Assembly: GCF_026151205.1 (NCBI RefSeq)
Contig: NC_087077.1
Location: 12,498,983 to 12,562,982, forward strand
Reading direction: 5' to 3'
Source of the DNA: Bolinopsis microptera
Taxonomy: Eukaryota > Ctenophora > Tentaculata > Lobata > Bolinopsidae
Length of the DNA stretch: 64,000 nucleotides
Part shown: piece by piece, positions 46,271 to 57,794 of the stretch
How the letters are laid out: every line of letters begins with the position of its first letter
Position numbering within the stretch: position 1 is the stretch's first letter
The notes under the pieces: model-generated
Seen by the model: only the letters and a program-made list of their open reading frames with translations
Database searches by the model: none
What the model was told of the DNA's origin: nothing
Position numbers and translations under genes: made by a program

Positions 46271-47561
46271 GACAGCGAGAGCAACGAGGAAGCATATGGT
46301 CGCTGACCTGAAGTAGAAGAGCGCTAAAGAGACCCATATATCCGGGACGGGAAGATCTGTAGCCGTGTAAGAAGTAATTCGGGTCTCTTGGACACTTATA
46401 GTTATAGTTATCAGTATATGAAAGAGTATGTTATGAGAGTTCGGACGTTATCTGTATTTGGGAGACAGTTATATAGGTAATTTACACTCTTAAAAATTTT
46501 TATTGTTTCACACTTCACATTTCATTATTACTAGGTGGAGGTGATGTTATTGAGACTTTGGCCGGAGGCCATAAAACTCTTGTTTTGAAAGTTGTCCTCT
46601 GTAGTTGTACTGTATCACTGATCCACGCTTTTAGCATTTATACATTTCAGCCCAATTTATATGTTCGTTCGAGAAACTATACTCTATAGTGCTTTCGGGC
46701 AGATATCGCTGTCGGACAGATGTCGTGTTACCTAGTAATTAGTATAGGTTTAGCAAGCATATCTTTATAGCCAATCTTTATCATGTCCTCCAGGTTGACG
46801 TCCTCTACTATAATACTGTTTTACTTTTACACTGTTTGCGCATTTTTCTGACAAAAGACTGTCCATTCTCTTCCACCGTTGAAAACTTGTATCGTTCCGA
46901 AGCAGCAGTGTAAGATTCTGATTAGGTGGTTGTGTTTTTCCCCCGTTTTGTTTCGAAACCTGTACGATTATAGTTGAACTTGATACATTCAAGTTCAACG
47001 GTCGTACGTTTATTTTGATTCCTCTTAACGCATATAATTTAACGGGGAAAATTAACTTAGATCGCTTAATCAACCCTCCGCTTGTTGTTTAGATTTGTTG
47101 AGATGTTTAAAGATGTTGTTGCCTTTTCACTTGTAAAACAATGGGTATTAATTACATTAGTTAAGTAATTTTTCTCAAGTCTGTCGAGGCGACAGCAACG
47201 CTAACACCTAAAGTTCCTCAGAGCCAGACGATAAGATAAGTTCGAACACTGACAATGCACTGATCAACGTAGTGCTGGAAAAACTTCCTGGACTGTGAAC
47301 AGCACCTTTCCCGATTTCCTTCTGGAGCTCCCGACACTAAATGGACGACGTTATCCTAATCGCAGAAGAACTAAAAAGAAAAAGTTACCGTCTTATAGTT
47401 ATACTAGGCATTTGCGAAGAACTAAAAACTTTTCCAGAACAATGATCAGAAATATGGCGTGTATATTAGACAGGGCCGTGATTAAGGTTACCATTAAATT
47501 ATTACACTTTAAATTATGAGTAGTTTCTATATCGGGACGATATTTTAAATCAGACCGGTGA
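46271..47561 (+). other. Non-coding interval between gag and 3' LTR
   Basis: I find no protease (DTG), RT or integrase motif on the + strand. A 102-codon minus-strand ORF (46765-47073) has no recognisable domain. No clear polypurine tract precedes the 3' LTR; the purine-rich AGGTGGAGGTGA followed by TGTTATTGAG at about 46541-46562 resembles an LTR junction but sits 1 kb upstream. Confidence 0.6.
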
Positions 47562-48842
47562 TGTTATAGATGGGTTTCGCTGTGTCAAGGCGAACATGGT
47601 GGATTTCATTTAGTTCTTATTCACCAGTTGTAGTGTAATGGTATGGATGATATTCCCTGAGTCGAGGCGATTTAAGGACCTTCATTTATATTCCTTATTT
47701 ACCATAACTAAGTTTAACTTTTATCTTGGGTACGTTGGTGAACTCTGCTGAAAGATTACGGTATCAACATTACATGACATGCCACACGGATTCATCCATA
47801 GTTGTCAGGTCACCCGCAAGATAGTCAATGTGTCATCTAGGCATTATCTCTTGCCCGCATAGGAGCTCTTCCAATGGGGCGGCCCGTCAAGCTCTTTAAA
47901 ATGCAACACGGCGTGACAAGTGAACATTAGTGCACTCAACCATACTTATTGAAATTGGTTATCACCTCACACATGTATAGCTTCTCGCTCACTATAGCCC
48001 CTACAAATGCACCCTATAAATGCACCCTATAGTTCTACCATTGTGTGACAGCTGGTAACGGCTGTTACTAAGTAACTATCAAAATCGAATCTTATCCTTA
48101 TCTTCTAATCACAACTGAAGCGGCTCAACTACCTCACGGACATTGACAGCCCTGGTACAGGCGATCGAGCAGTCTCTTCGACGCGGAGAGCTGCAAGATA
48201 TTACCACTATCAATTTATCACGTACCTTGTCAGTCGCTTCAAGTACATGAAATCATTGTCACATGATCATTCAAGCACGTGGGTCACATGATCACCCACG
48301 CGACTATATATATCTTTTGATGCAAAGAATATGGCAGAGTTCAGCACCACAATCCCGATGTGTATTGCCAGCTCTCATATGAGTGACTGTCTTAACTCTT
48401 AGTAGATAAATTAGTTAAGTTAGGAAAGTAAGTTATAAGTTAGGAAGTTCATTATAAGTTAGTTATTAGTTAGGAAAGATATTGATATATGCTATTCATT
48501 GTAGTCCACTCTCTCTGTAACTAAGAGTGTCTACCGTATTTATTCTATGTGTTACTTTAACCAACAATTTAAGTGTCTTTATTTTGTAACCCTTAGCATT
48601 AGGAATGGCCGTTTGGCTCATGGCTTAGAATCAAGTATAAGTAATTAAATGATGTCACAAATACTAATCTCAAGGTTACAGTCCTAAGTAAATCTTAATC
48701 ACTAAAGTATCCAGACGTGAGCATTAATAATCGCACTACGTATGAGCATCGTATCAATTATCCTAGTACGGCTCCCTCCCTAGCGTATTGATGAGGTTAG
48801 CTCGAACCCGGAGTCATTTTATATCAACAGCAGTCTTTAACA
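47562..48842 (+). repeat. 3' LTR
   Basis: The 1281-bp LTR has tips TGTTA/TAACA and is followed by ATACA (48843-48847), matching the repeat before the 5' LTR. It shares the C variant with the LTR at 34354-35634 against T at 30609. Confidence 0.93.
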
Positions 48843-48847
48843 ATACA

Positions 48848-49930
48848 TAATGTTATATTCATAAATAAATTCAAATTTCAATTTCAAACACATATACAGT
48901 ACGCCGCGCACACAGCCACAATTTAAAATTATTCAGAAATTCGTAGGTCAGCTGTAGGCGCCGCGCACATGATCTATTTAATTGTTATCTTACAATACAT
49001 GTCAATACATATCTTACAATTACATGTCACATTTCTTAATTTCTAGAGCCAAAATTTCAGAAGCAAAATAATTTAAAAGATATTTCTGTCGTTCACGCAG
49101 TACAGGCCGTGAACACTGCGACCTAATTAATATAATAATGGAGAGATTCCAAAAAACCGCGCTCTCGTTATTTGTGATTAAATTAAATTGTGAAAAGGCT
49201 CTTTGGGCATGAAAGTGATCTTTCATGCCCAAAGGGCTCTGGTTAGGGTTAAAGTTGTGGTAAGGGTTATGGTTAGCTTCGGGGTTATTGTTAGGGTTAG
49301 GGTTGGGATTAGGGTTTATTGTTTATATAAATGATAAAACCGTTTTGCACGGCTGCAAAACCATAAAAACCAAAGTCATGTGAAATTTTTGGGCGAGCGA
49401 TTTAGTAAAAGCCACAAATAAGCCACTCGATTAAACATTTAAATTCACATTTAATCGTATTATCAAAAATTTGTTCGGTCAAAATATTTTATTACATTTG
49501 ATTCGGAATCAGCGTAAAAAATACACCGATTTAGATCACTGTGAGAAGCCTTATTGAGTGCGGAATGACAGGCTGAGCGCCGCCCAGTAACAATTTCATC
49601 CCCAAAGGGCCTTTTCACAAGAATGTTATTCAAAATTTGGGCGAGCGATTTAGTAGGAGCGATAATACATTCATTATAATAGCCCCAGTCATCCTGCCCA
49701 TCCTATTGTACATCTATCTATGGGGTTGCTGGGCGGCGCTCAGCCTGTCATTCCGCCGAATCTTTATTTATGAACATAATAGCCTGGGTCTCGAGGTAAT
49801 CTATGAGGATAATTCTTGTATCACGTGGTGACCCCCCTGTTGCTTCACCCCTGTAGAGTTTCTACGATACAGGGGGAGCCGCGTACTCGTGCGCGGCGGA
49901 TCATACAACGTATGACAAGATAATTCTTGG
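48848..49930. repeat. Dispersed repeat cluster including telomere-like tract
   Basis: 48848-48925 continues the repeat interrupted by the retrotransposon (CATATACAGTACGCCGCGCACACAGCC, compare 808-832). 49201-49234 is a hairpin with 15-bp perfect arms (CTTTGGGCATGAAAG). 49241-49318 is a (TTAGGG)-like tract in an inverted copy of the element at 1451-1640. 49816-49920 is a copy of the TGTATCACGTGGTGACCCCC block. Confidence 0.7.
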
Positions 49931-51070
49931 TTAATAAATCTTTAATTATCAGGAAACTCGATGTAAGGCATTATGTAAGATCAAACCTTGTAAGTCAATT
50001 GTCATGTTAAACACAACAGTCGTGTGAAGCATGAATGACATATACTACGCTGTTGAATACCTTGCTAGACTTCATATTTTGACTTTGCTATTGACGATAG
50101 TATCGTGCTTTGCTCTGAAAAGTACCTGTTCGATTTGCTAAGGAGATGATCTCCTTGTTCTTTTGTTGCAGGATCAAAATGATCTTCGTTTGAGTAAAGC
50201 ATAAATTTGTAGGATTTTACTAATTCACTCGCCAGCGCGCTATCACGTGTTTTTAATGCCGTGATTTCATTGGTCACCTCTATAGCGCGCATTATTTGTG
50301 ACAGCATAGTTGTTTTTACACAATTTGTTCACCGCGCGTGCAATAAACTCAATTTAAGCTCTGATTTGTGACCGAAATGGGCCATAATATGGTTTATGAA
50401 ACGCATGGCCTGTAATTAGCTGATTGAATTTTAGGCACTATATAACACTGTACAAGGTTGCATGAATTCACGAATTATCAATAACATGCAATAAAATTAT
50501 TCCTGCAAGTTTTGATTCAATTTCACTTAAGGTTTGTTTGATTCAATTTCATTTAAGGTTTGTTTTCAGTTTTGCATCGCGAACAGATACCACGATTTGA
50601 AGTTGTTACACGGCCAAGGATAAATCTCACAATTGTTTAGATTTGTAGCTCTGTTTATCAACGGTGAGATTTCTGAAAGGGCAATTGAAATTGAGATCGA
50701 TTTGCCTCTTAAACGTGCCTCCAACTGTTAAATAGATCCAAATTCTACATTCTACCAGATTCTTATCTACCTAGATTCTACCTAGATTCTACCATATTAG
50801 TAGATATATTATATACCAGAGCACGTCACATTTCAATAATTTTACAATATGTTATTATATCACTATCAGCTACATATGTTTGAAGGATTAAAACACTTTT
50901 ATAACGGTGCTGTTAGAATAACAGAATATTTACGCTATAAAACAGTTGACATCAAGATTATTATAACATTACCAAACTAAGTAAAAAATAACAACTGTCC
51001 AATGTCCTAACCATGAACCTAACCAAAAATGTTAATAAATATCAGTCTATTCGAAATCAAAGTCATATCA
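49931..51070. other. Intergenic region, no supported gene
   Basis: A 27-bp tandem duplication (GATTCAATTTCACTTAAGGT) lies at about 50513-50566. A minus-strand 80-codon ORF at 50065-50307 overlaps repeat-like GC blocks that recur near 54050-54180, so I do not call it a gene. Confidence 0.5.
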
Positions 51071-52136
51071 CTATGAAGACCCGTGTTTTAGCCCGGTAGG
51101 TGAGGTATGATAGAGCCGGCCAGCCCGGTAGGTGAGGTCCAGTAGTTGCCCGGAGGCGGTGTACATTTGGGTGATGAGGTCTCCTCCTGACACGTTCTAC
51201 ATTCCTTTGTGTGGTTCCTCCTTCCCTCCTTCCTCTTCTAGAATATCTGAGGGGGGAGGGTGATCACAGAGTAGGGAATATATAATAAGGGATATTTTAT
51301 AGTAGTGCTGTCACGTGACAAAAATGAGCTCTCATTCGTTCATTACTTAGCCACGACTCGACCTGTCAACCGTTTTTGGAGAGGTTTATTAACTACTTCT
51401 ATCTTACTCACTATAATTACTGCAGTATTAGATCAGGATCAGAGACGGGTTCAAGATTAGGATATTATATAAGCTACAGGAAAAGAAGATTCATTTTTAT
51501 TAACGGCACTCTTCCCACAAACACCACATACCGGGGAGAACAAGTCTAATTTTAGAGGCTGGATTTCCGTCCAACCACATCAGTGCTCTGAATAACAGCA
51601 GGACGTTGATGTTCCATGGTCTGGACTAGCGTACCAACTTTCCACCCAGGGATGGAACAAGAGCTCCAGCTCGTACAAACTGGTCTTGATCAGCGGAAGA
51701 CCAGGACAGAGGAGTTTTATCAGTTTCTCTATCAGAAGGATTAGGTCCTCGTAGGAGCTGGAGCTAGCAGGGAGGTCTCCGTACATGCCTGACCATTATG
51801 TTGGTTAGAGAAATACACCAAACAATCATTAATTTAACAAAACAATTATTACACCAAACAATTATTAATAAAGTGAGGTTATAACTGTAAACTTGTTACA
51901 CCCCGCAATATCACTACCGTCCGGAACAATAATTATTTTAAGTTATGATATTAAGTTTAACATAAGTTAATAGAATATTGTTATATTAGTTACGATCGAT
52001 TGTAACAAACCTAAAACATGACATTATTAAAGGGAAGCCCCCGGGTGGGAGGACTCCGTACCATGGTGGGATTTCTGGCAATGTTTCAGGAATTTCTTAC
52101 GCTCTTCTCGAACCTTCTTCATGTGCCGCTGAATCA
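51071..52136 (-). CDS. Possible multi-exon gene, uncharacterised
   Basis: Three minus-strand stretches look like exons. Exon A, 52136-52062, is basic and helical (IQRHMKKVREERKKFLKHC) with a donor GTACGG. Exon B starts at 51788 after an acceptor CAG and encodes a Leu-rich segment (YEDLILLIEKLIKLLCPGLP, then LYELELLFHPWVESW). Exon C, about 51186-51071, encodes LITQMYTASGQLLDLTYRAG and ends at TAG. Phases agree between A and B, but I could not make B and C agree. I do not recognise the protein. A hairpin at 52154-52223 sits directly upstream of exon A, so the 5' part is missing or far away. It could also be a decayed gene. Confidence 0.28.
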
Positions 52137-52153
52137 CTTTATTAAGTTTTTAA

Positions 52154-52223
52154 ACTTTTTCTATGAATCTTTTCTTGGACTAAAGTTAAAACTTTAGTCC
52201 AAGAATAGATTCATAGAAAAAGT
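52154..52223. repeat. 70-bp hairpin repeat
   Basis: The arms ACTTTTTCTATGAATC and GATTCATAGAAAAAGT, plus inner arms TTCTTGGACTAAAGTT and AACTTTAGTCCAAGAA-like text, form an almost continuous stem. This is probably a tiny MITE or the core of one. Confidence 0.8.
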
Positions 52224-52984
52224 AACCAGTAACTGATTCCAATTAAACTAAAAAGTCATTAGGTACTAGTTACTAGTTATTAGTTACTAGTTACTAGTTA
52301 CTATAGTAGAACAATCAGTAAGCTTATCTACTACCTGTTATAACACTGGGTATCAATATAGCAGATTTAATGAAGATCACGGTAGGCTCATAACAAAATT
52401 GACTCTATCATTAATAGTAACAAACCTGCAACATGACATTATTACTGTCCGGGCAGGAGGATCCAATGAAATTACCCCGGCAACCAGTTGAAAAGCCAGG
52501 TAATTGATCAGAAATACAATAACATGATACAACAATCCTGAGTCGAGTTAAGAACCTAAGGTTTTTAGGTCTTGATGTCATTCAGCGCTAAAGAATGCCA
52601 ACAGGGAGTAACAAAGAATAATAAACCGAACATCCCAGTTGAATTTCTACTGCAAATTAACTTGAACACACGTTTGTAGGGTACCACGTGACACGCAAGC
52701 TGGCCAATAAGCTATCGAATAGCAGTCACGCTGACCAATCAGAGGGCTGGCTGTTACATGTTAGTCGGGTGCGGACCACTTATGCCAGTCTAGCTGACGC
52801 CAAACAACTACACTGATACACTCAAATTTATAATTTCCAAATGTGCTCTAAAAGAACAAATAGGAGCCTCGGTTCCTACACCCGAATCTATTTATTACAC
52901 ATCAAAAAGCTTAAACCAAGATTATCCTAGAGATATATCTCCAAATACCATTCAAGTAAGGTTGCGTCCCGATCATGGAACTAG

Positions 52985-53345
52985 TGGGAGGGAGGGAGGG
53001 AGGGAGGGAGGGAGGGAGGGAGGGAGGGAGGGAGGGAGGGAGGGAGGGAGGGAGGGAGGGAGGGAGGGAGGGAGGGAGGGAGGGAGGGAGGGAGGGAGGG
53101 AGGGAGGGAGGGAGGGAGGGAGGGAGGGAGGGAGGGAGGGAGGGAGGGAGGGAGGGAGGGAGGGAGGGAGGGAGGGAGGGAGGGAGGGAGGGAGGGAGGG
53201 AGGGAGGGAGGGAGGGAGGGAGGGAGGGAGGGAGGGAGGGAGGGAGGGAGGGAGGGAGGGAGGGAGGGAGGGAGGGAGGGAGGGAGGGAGGGAGGGAGGG
53301 ATGGAGGGAGGGAGGGAGGGCGAGCGGGAGGGCGAGCGGGCGGGC
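52985..53345. repeat. (GGGA)n microsatellite, about 360 bp
   Basis: The array is nearly pure GGGA for some 320 bp, then has variant units GCGAGCGGGAGG at the right end. It encodes meaningless Gly/Arg/Glu and Pro/Ser ORFs. The G-rich strand could form quadruplexes. Confidence 0.97.
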
Positions 53346-53349
53346 GACC

Positions 53350-53642
53350 AGTCTACAGTAGTGAGTTCCTTGTTGATCAAGGCCCAGTCAGCAGCATTGA
53401 AGTTGATGTCATCAAGTGCTGTGACAGGGCGCTGTACTGTTTCCTTGCTGGTTGCTCAAGTAGGAACTGCGGGTGGAGGAAAGTACAAACTACAGGTCAC
53501 TATGACGTGGTCTGATTTCTCCGTCTTTGACACTGATAAACCGTGGATTAAATCGATATTGTTGGAGTGGATCACGTCAAGGATGTTTTGGTCCTTCCTA
53601 GTGGGTTCGTCGACTAGCTGCTATAGGAGCAGTCAGATCATG
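53350..53642 (-). pseudogene. LINE endonuclease fragment with an internal stop
   Basis: Reading the minus strand gives VDEPTRKDQNILDVIHSNN, then a stretch with KTEKSDHVIV, then (after a TGA) ALDDINFNAADWALINK. This is the end of the endonuclease domain and the linker before the RT in CR1/L2-type ORF2 (T-R-x-x-N-I-L-D and S-D-H-x-x-V). The fragment runs straight into the GGGA array and is not seen on the other side. Confidence 0.8.
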
Positions 53643-53659
53643 TTTACTTCTTAATGTAC

Positions 53660-56325
53660 AGCTATGATTTACAGAATTGATTTACAGAATGATTTACAGA
53701 ATTGACATGTGAACTCTACCCCAGATCTAGCCCATTTCTATGTCAATTAAATTCAATCCATGGATCACATGATTGCAACCGTGGCGACAATGCAAAATAC
53801 AAACAGTGGACAGTGCCACATAAAAAAGTGCCAAAATCATACATTTTTCTTGGATGTATGTAGCTCTCATGACATTGAAACCATAACAATAACAAAAGCG
53901 TACGAGAAGGGTATCACTTTAAGGCAAATGACAGATGACAGAGATATTCAACAAACTGCAAGCGATAGGTTTATCAAAAGGTTTAATGCAGAGAGCGAGT
54001 GAGAAAGAGTTTGGAACAAAAGCTTGTATCTGATCTCAAGCTAGCACGTACACGCAAGCGCGCTATATCACGCGCACGTGACTTAAACACTGCAATATCA
54101 TTGGTCATCTTTATATCCAATGCGAAATACAAACGAGCGCGTTTTTCCTATAATCCATGGCGAGTGAATTAGTGAAACCGAAATTTGTAGGGATGAGGAA
54201 GTGTTGTTATGTCGTAAAACCAACTTAAATCGATTTCTCATGCAATGTTAGGTGAGGAACAGTCACCAAAATGAGTTGCATAACTGCTGTGTGTCACTCA
54301 AGTTGCAAAGCTGCATTAAACATATTGCAACGAACATTTCTCTCTGAAAATTGTGTTAGTACTTGTTAGATCAGTTAAGGTGACGATTGCCTGGATCTTT
54401 CGGTTTCAGCTTAACTCCCTAGGCCCTAGGTCATGAGTAGAATCGAAGGATTAAAAAGCAAAATTTATGTTGCTTGTTGCTCGTATTAACTATAAATCAT
54501 CAATTTTGAGGGATAGGGAAGTGTTTAGAATAGGTTCTGAAACCTAGTAAAGTCGATTTCTCATGCAATTTTAGGTCAAGAACAGTCATCAAAATGAGTT
54601 AATAACAAGGTCGATTTCTTGGTTATTTTTAAGCTTTCGTTCAGAAATAATTCGGAACTATAGGGGGGCAACAAGAAGGAGTTACAAGCGTTACGAGAGC
54701 GTTGCATAATACAAAATGTGCATCACCTCTTTCTCCTGCTGAACAGGTACTTACCCTTAAAAGTAAACAAATGTGCATCACCTCTCTCTCCTGCTGAACA
54801 GGTACTTACTATTAAAGTAAACAAACGTACCTTTACCTCCCCACGAGAATCCACATCTATAATAGTGTAGTACTATGTTTAGAGTGCACTACAATGTAAA
54901 TGTACTGAAGGGGTATCCTAAGATGATTCTTGATCTTTCGGTAGTGTCCTCTTTGTATGTAGAATAAAATTGCTGTAATTTCTAATAGAATTCTTTGATA
55001 GTTTTTATCACATTAAATCAACCACCAGAGCAAAGGTAAAGATTATGTGTGTTAGACACTGCACACAACGTAATAACCTTAATGTGCTTAGGTTTTAATA
55101 TTCATTTTAGGTGCATTGCACGTTTCTACCCTCGTTGCTGTGTAATCTTTTAATTTTTTCCGTGTGGGCAGTCATACACGCACACAGAAAACTTCGAATC
55201 ATAATTATCATTGGGTGTTCTCAATATAATTGTAAATTGAATAGTTTACTTGAGCTTGAGGGAGTGGATGGCATCTTCTTGTCTTAAGTGTTCTCTTGTT
55301 ATCAGTATTCATATTCTTTTGTCTTTTTGTTCTTTTATACCAATTGTATTGGTACTTGAATAGCAGTTTGTCTTGAGTTGAATAGACCCTTTACCCTACC
55401 CCATCTTGACTAAAAACGTCCATTGTTTCCTCCCTACTGCTTTGTCCCCATTGTAACCTCCCCATTGTCATTATCACTCTTTGATCTCCATAAGTTGACA
55501 GTATCAAAGTTTGAATGATCATTATATCGTTTCCAAACCCTGTGCTGTGCTGTTTTACGTTTTTGGCAACATTTGGATGACTATAGTTCGACAAGATACA
55601 ATGACAAATTCGTAAAATTCGTAAATGTTTCAGAGATTATATTTGTATGGGTTTGAAATATGACTCAATTGTAGGCTTTTCTAAATTCTTTATCTAGTCA
55701 TTTTTTCATTTATTTGACTCTTATTCACCTTGCATTACAATTTTATCTGGTCTTTACTTCATCTCTCATTGTTACATCTACTTTCATTTCCAGAGAGACA
55801 GATAGGGGTAAGACACATAATTTATATTGCAAAAAGCTGCAGTCTGCAAGTTATCAAGTTTTTCTGTTAATAATTTTTCTGATCAGGTTATATGGCTGTT
55901 GATTAACTGCAACTGCAATTAACTGCTATTAAGTAGTTGTAAAATGAAAATTGTCAAGATCTCTGTTGGAAGTCAATCATTGTTTCATAACATTCATATG
56001 TGGTCACCTTTCGTTTAAAGTGCATTATTTATTGTCTACATATACATACGTGCACACATATTGGTGTGACTCGTGATCAACACCATAGAACAGAATTTGT
56101 ATTTATAGCTGATTATTGAAGAATGTTCGTTTTCGTTTCTCTTTCTTCATAGTCTGATCTGTTTCATGTAAGCTAACCTTGTGAGCACAAAGGTATTTGC
56201 TTACTGTAGATTAATGTATAGTGTATAGTATACTGTATACTGTATAAATATGAAATCGGTTTGATATATGTACGATTATTTGATAGAACTGATGCTTTAA
56301 TTCGCCAATTTATAAGGTGAAAATC
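53660..56325. other. Intergenic region upstream of mannose-6-phosphate isomerase
   Basis: No gene is supported. It contains two diverged repeats with GTCGATTTCTCATGCAA (about 54230 and 54555) and a 55-bp tandem duplication (54716-54825). Near 56218-56252 there is a (GTATAGT/ATACTGT) stretch. The promoter of the downstream gene should lie here, but I see no clear element. Confidence 0.5.
54716..54825. repeat. 55-bp tandem duplication
   Basis: ATGTGCATCACCTCT starts at 54716 and again at 54771. The units share CTCCTGCTGAACAGGTACTT and AAAGTAAACAAA and differ at a few bases. Confidence 0.9.
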
Positions 56326-57516
56326 ATGTCCCAGATAGTGAAACTCACCTGTAGCGTACAGAATTATGCTTGGGGTAAATCAGCAGCAGAAAGCTTGGTT
56401 GCAGAATTTACAAAAAACTCTCACAAAACGGAGCCCTTTGCTGAACTTTGGATGGGAACACATCCCAGAGGCCATTCTGTTGTCAAACAGACAGGACAGA
56501 AACTAAGTGACTGGATTGGAGAGGACCTCAACTCACGTCTTGGAAGTGTATGTCCTGCTATCTCTGGTAAAGAAAATGGGGACTTGCCGTTCTTACTCAA
56601 GATACTGAGCATTGACAAAGCCCTGTCATTACAGGTACACCCAACTAAAGAACACGCAGCCGAGCTGCATGCTCGAGATCCACAACATTACCCAGACCCT
56701 AACCACAAACCTGAGATGGCTATAGCACTCACTGTGTTTGAGGGACTTTGTGGGTTTAGGCCTGTTAACGAGATTCTGGAGAACATGAAGGCTCACAAGG
56801 AGCTTCATTCCCATTTATCTAAGGAGATTGTGGATATCATTAACTATGGGAAACAATCAGTTATTGATGAAATCTCTTTTATTAAGAAGCTTTTCGAAGA
56901 GTTGATAAAGTTGGAGAAATCTGCAGATATCGTAAAGGAAGCGCTAGATAGAAGCAGTGACTTGTCTGCAAGTGATGAGCTCTTTAACAGGATTCATGCG
57001 CAACACCCAGGAGATGGTGGTCTGGTTTGCATTTATCTGCTAAACCACGTGATACTACAGCCAGGAGAGTGCATGTTCCTCGGGGCTAACAAAATTCACG
57101 CATATTTCAGTGGAGACTGTGTCGAGTGCATGGCCTGCAGTGACAATGTAATCAGAGCGGGGTTGACTGTCAAGTTTTCAGATGTGGATACCTTGGTGAA
57201 CATGGTGGACTGCACCCCTGGATCTGTAGCATCACAGAAACTAACACCTATACGAACTAAGGGAGATAACATCAGGATGTACGTGCCACCTGTTAAAGAC
57301 TTTGCAGTGGACAGGGTGTGGCCTAACAATAAACCACTAACCCTGGTGAACAAGGCAAGTCCCCAGATCATGTTGTGTACAGAGGGAAGTGGAACTGTCA
57401 GTTCCGGGGACTGTGCTGAGAATATCTCACCTGGTGATGTGGTCTTTGTGGTCCCTCATGTTAGTGTTAAAGTTACTGGAGATTTTACTATCTTCACTGC
57501 TTACTGCCAAGACTGA
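56326..57516 (+). CDS. MPI: Mannose-6-phosphate isomerase, single exon
   Basis: The enzyme interconverts fructose-6-phosphate and mannose-6-phosphate in the cytosol, feeding GDP-mannose synthesis. ATG 56326 (MSQIVKLTCSVQNYAWGK) gives 396 residues, against about 423 in human. The zinc ligands are Q103 and H105 (LQVHPTKEHA), E130 (HKPEMAIAL) and H258 (NKIHAYFSGDCVE); 103-105-130 keep the spacing of human 110-112-137. The type I signature (YFSGDCVECMACSDNVIRAG) is complete, with the Arg near the active site. The whole coding region is one exon, although vertebrate MPI is split into several. A possible acceptor (TTTATAAG) lies 10 nt upstream of the ATG. The frame is fully conserved, so it is very likely functional. 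Confidence 0.97.
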   Translation: MSQIVKLTCSVQNYAWGKSAAESLVAEFTKNSHKTEPFAELWMGTHPRGHSVVKQTGQKLSDWIGEDLNSRLGSVCPAISGKENGDLPFLLKILSIDKALSLQVHPTKEHAAELHARDPQHYPDPNHKPEMAIALTVFEGLCGFRPVNEILENMKAHKELHSHLSKEIVDIINYGKQSVIDEISFIKKLFEELIKLEKSADIVKEALDRSSDLSASDELFNRIHAQHPGDGGLVCIYLLNHVILQPGECMFLGANKIHAYFSGDCVECMACSDNVIRAGLTVKFSDVDTLVNMVDCTPGSVASQKLTPIRTKGDNIRMYVPPVKDFAVDRVWPNNKPLTLVNKASPQIMLCTEGSGTVSSGDCAENISPGDVVFVVPHVSVKVTGDFTIFTAYCQD

Positions 57517-57522
57517 ATCAAT

Positions 57523-57794
57523 GATACAATACAATACAAGATACAAGGCCAGGTCTCTCCCGAACGTTGGGATGGCCTAAGGTGCTTATCTCCTTTTCAG
57601 TAACCCTAAGCCACTCTGTGCCGAGGCACTATACTAGCTGTAGGGGGGTTAGTCCTACGAGCCAGAGAGTGTGTATCACCAGCCGAAACTGTACCAAATC
57701 ACAGCTTGGTAACTGGTCGACTTGCATCCGACCGGATTTGAACCCAGGTCTTCTGCTTGGGAGGCGATCGTGTTACCACTACACCACCCGGCCG
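57523..57794 (-). mobile_element. tRNA-Gly-derived SINE
   Basis: On the minus strand the head reads like a tRNA gene. It has the A box TGGTGTAGTGG (57786-57776), an anticodon region CGCCTCCCAAGC like tRNA-Gly(CCC), and the B box GGTTCAAATCC (57744-57734). The T stem and acceptor do not pair well, so it is not a working tRNA. A body of about 190 bp follows, ending in a TTGTA repeat tail (57546-57524). It fills most of the gap between the isomerase and dehydrogenase genes. Confidence 0.85.

Larger units (their letters stand above)
33921..48847 (+). mobile_element. Gag-only LTR retrotransposon (TR-GAG type) with nested insertion
   Basis: The element proper runs from the 5' LTR (34354) to the end of the 3' LTR (48842). 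ATACA target-site duplications lie at 34349-34353 and 48843-48847. Between them are a primer-binding-site candidate, a repeat-rich leader interrupted by the 7.55-kb foldback element, gag (45371-46270) and 1.3 kb of non-coding DNA. Without the insertion the element is about 6.9 kb. No protease, RT or integrase is visible, so it needs enzymes from a partner. By eye the two LTRs look identical, which implies a recent insertion. It landed in a dispersed repeat of the type seen at 720-830. Confidence 0.88.

Noticed and set aside
46765..47073. 102-codon minus-strand ORF between gag and the 3' LTR
   Set aside because: It is antisense to the element and shows no envelope, protease or other recognisable motif.
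50065..50307. 80-codon minus-strand ORF
   Set aside because: It overlaps GC blocks that recur near 54050-54180, and it has no recognisable domain or splice context.
52962..53654. Long ORFs of Gly/Arg/Glu and Pro/Ser repeats across the GGGA array on both strands
   Set aside because: They are translations of a microsatellite; the + strand ORF then reads a LINE fragment in antisense.
53760..54002. 80-codon + strand ORF
   Set aside because: It has no domain, no flanking splice signals and ordinary intergenic composition.
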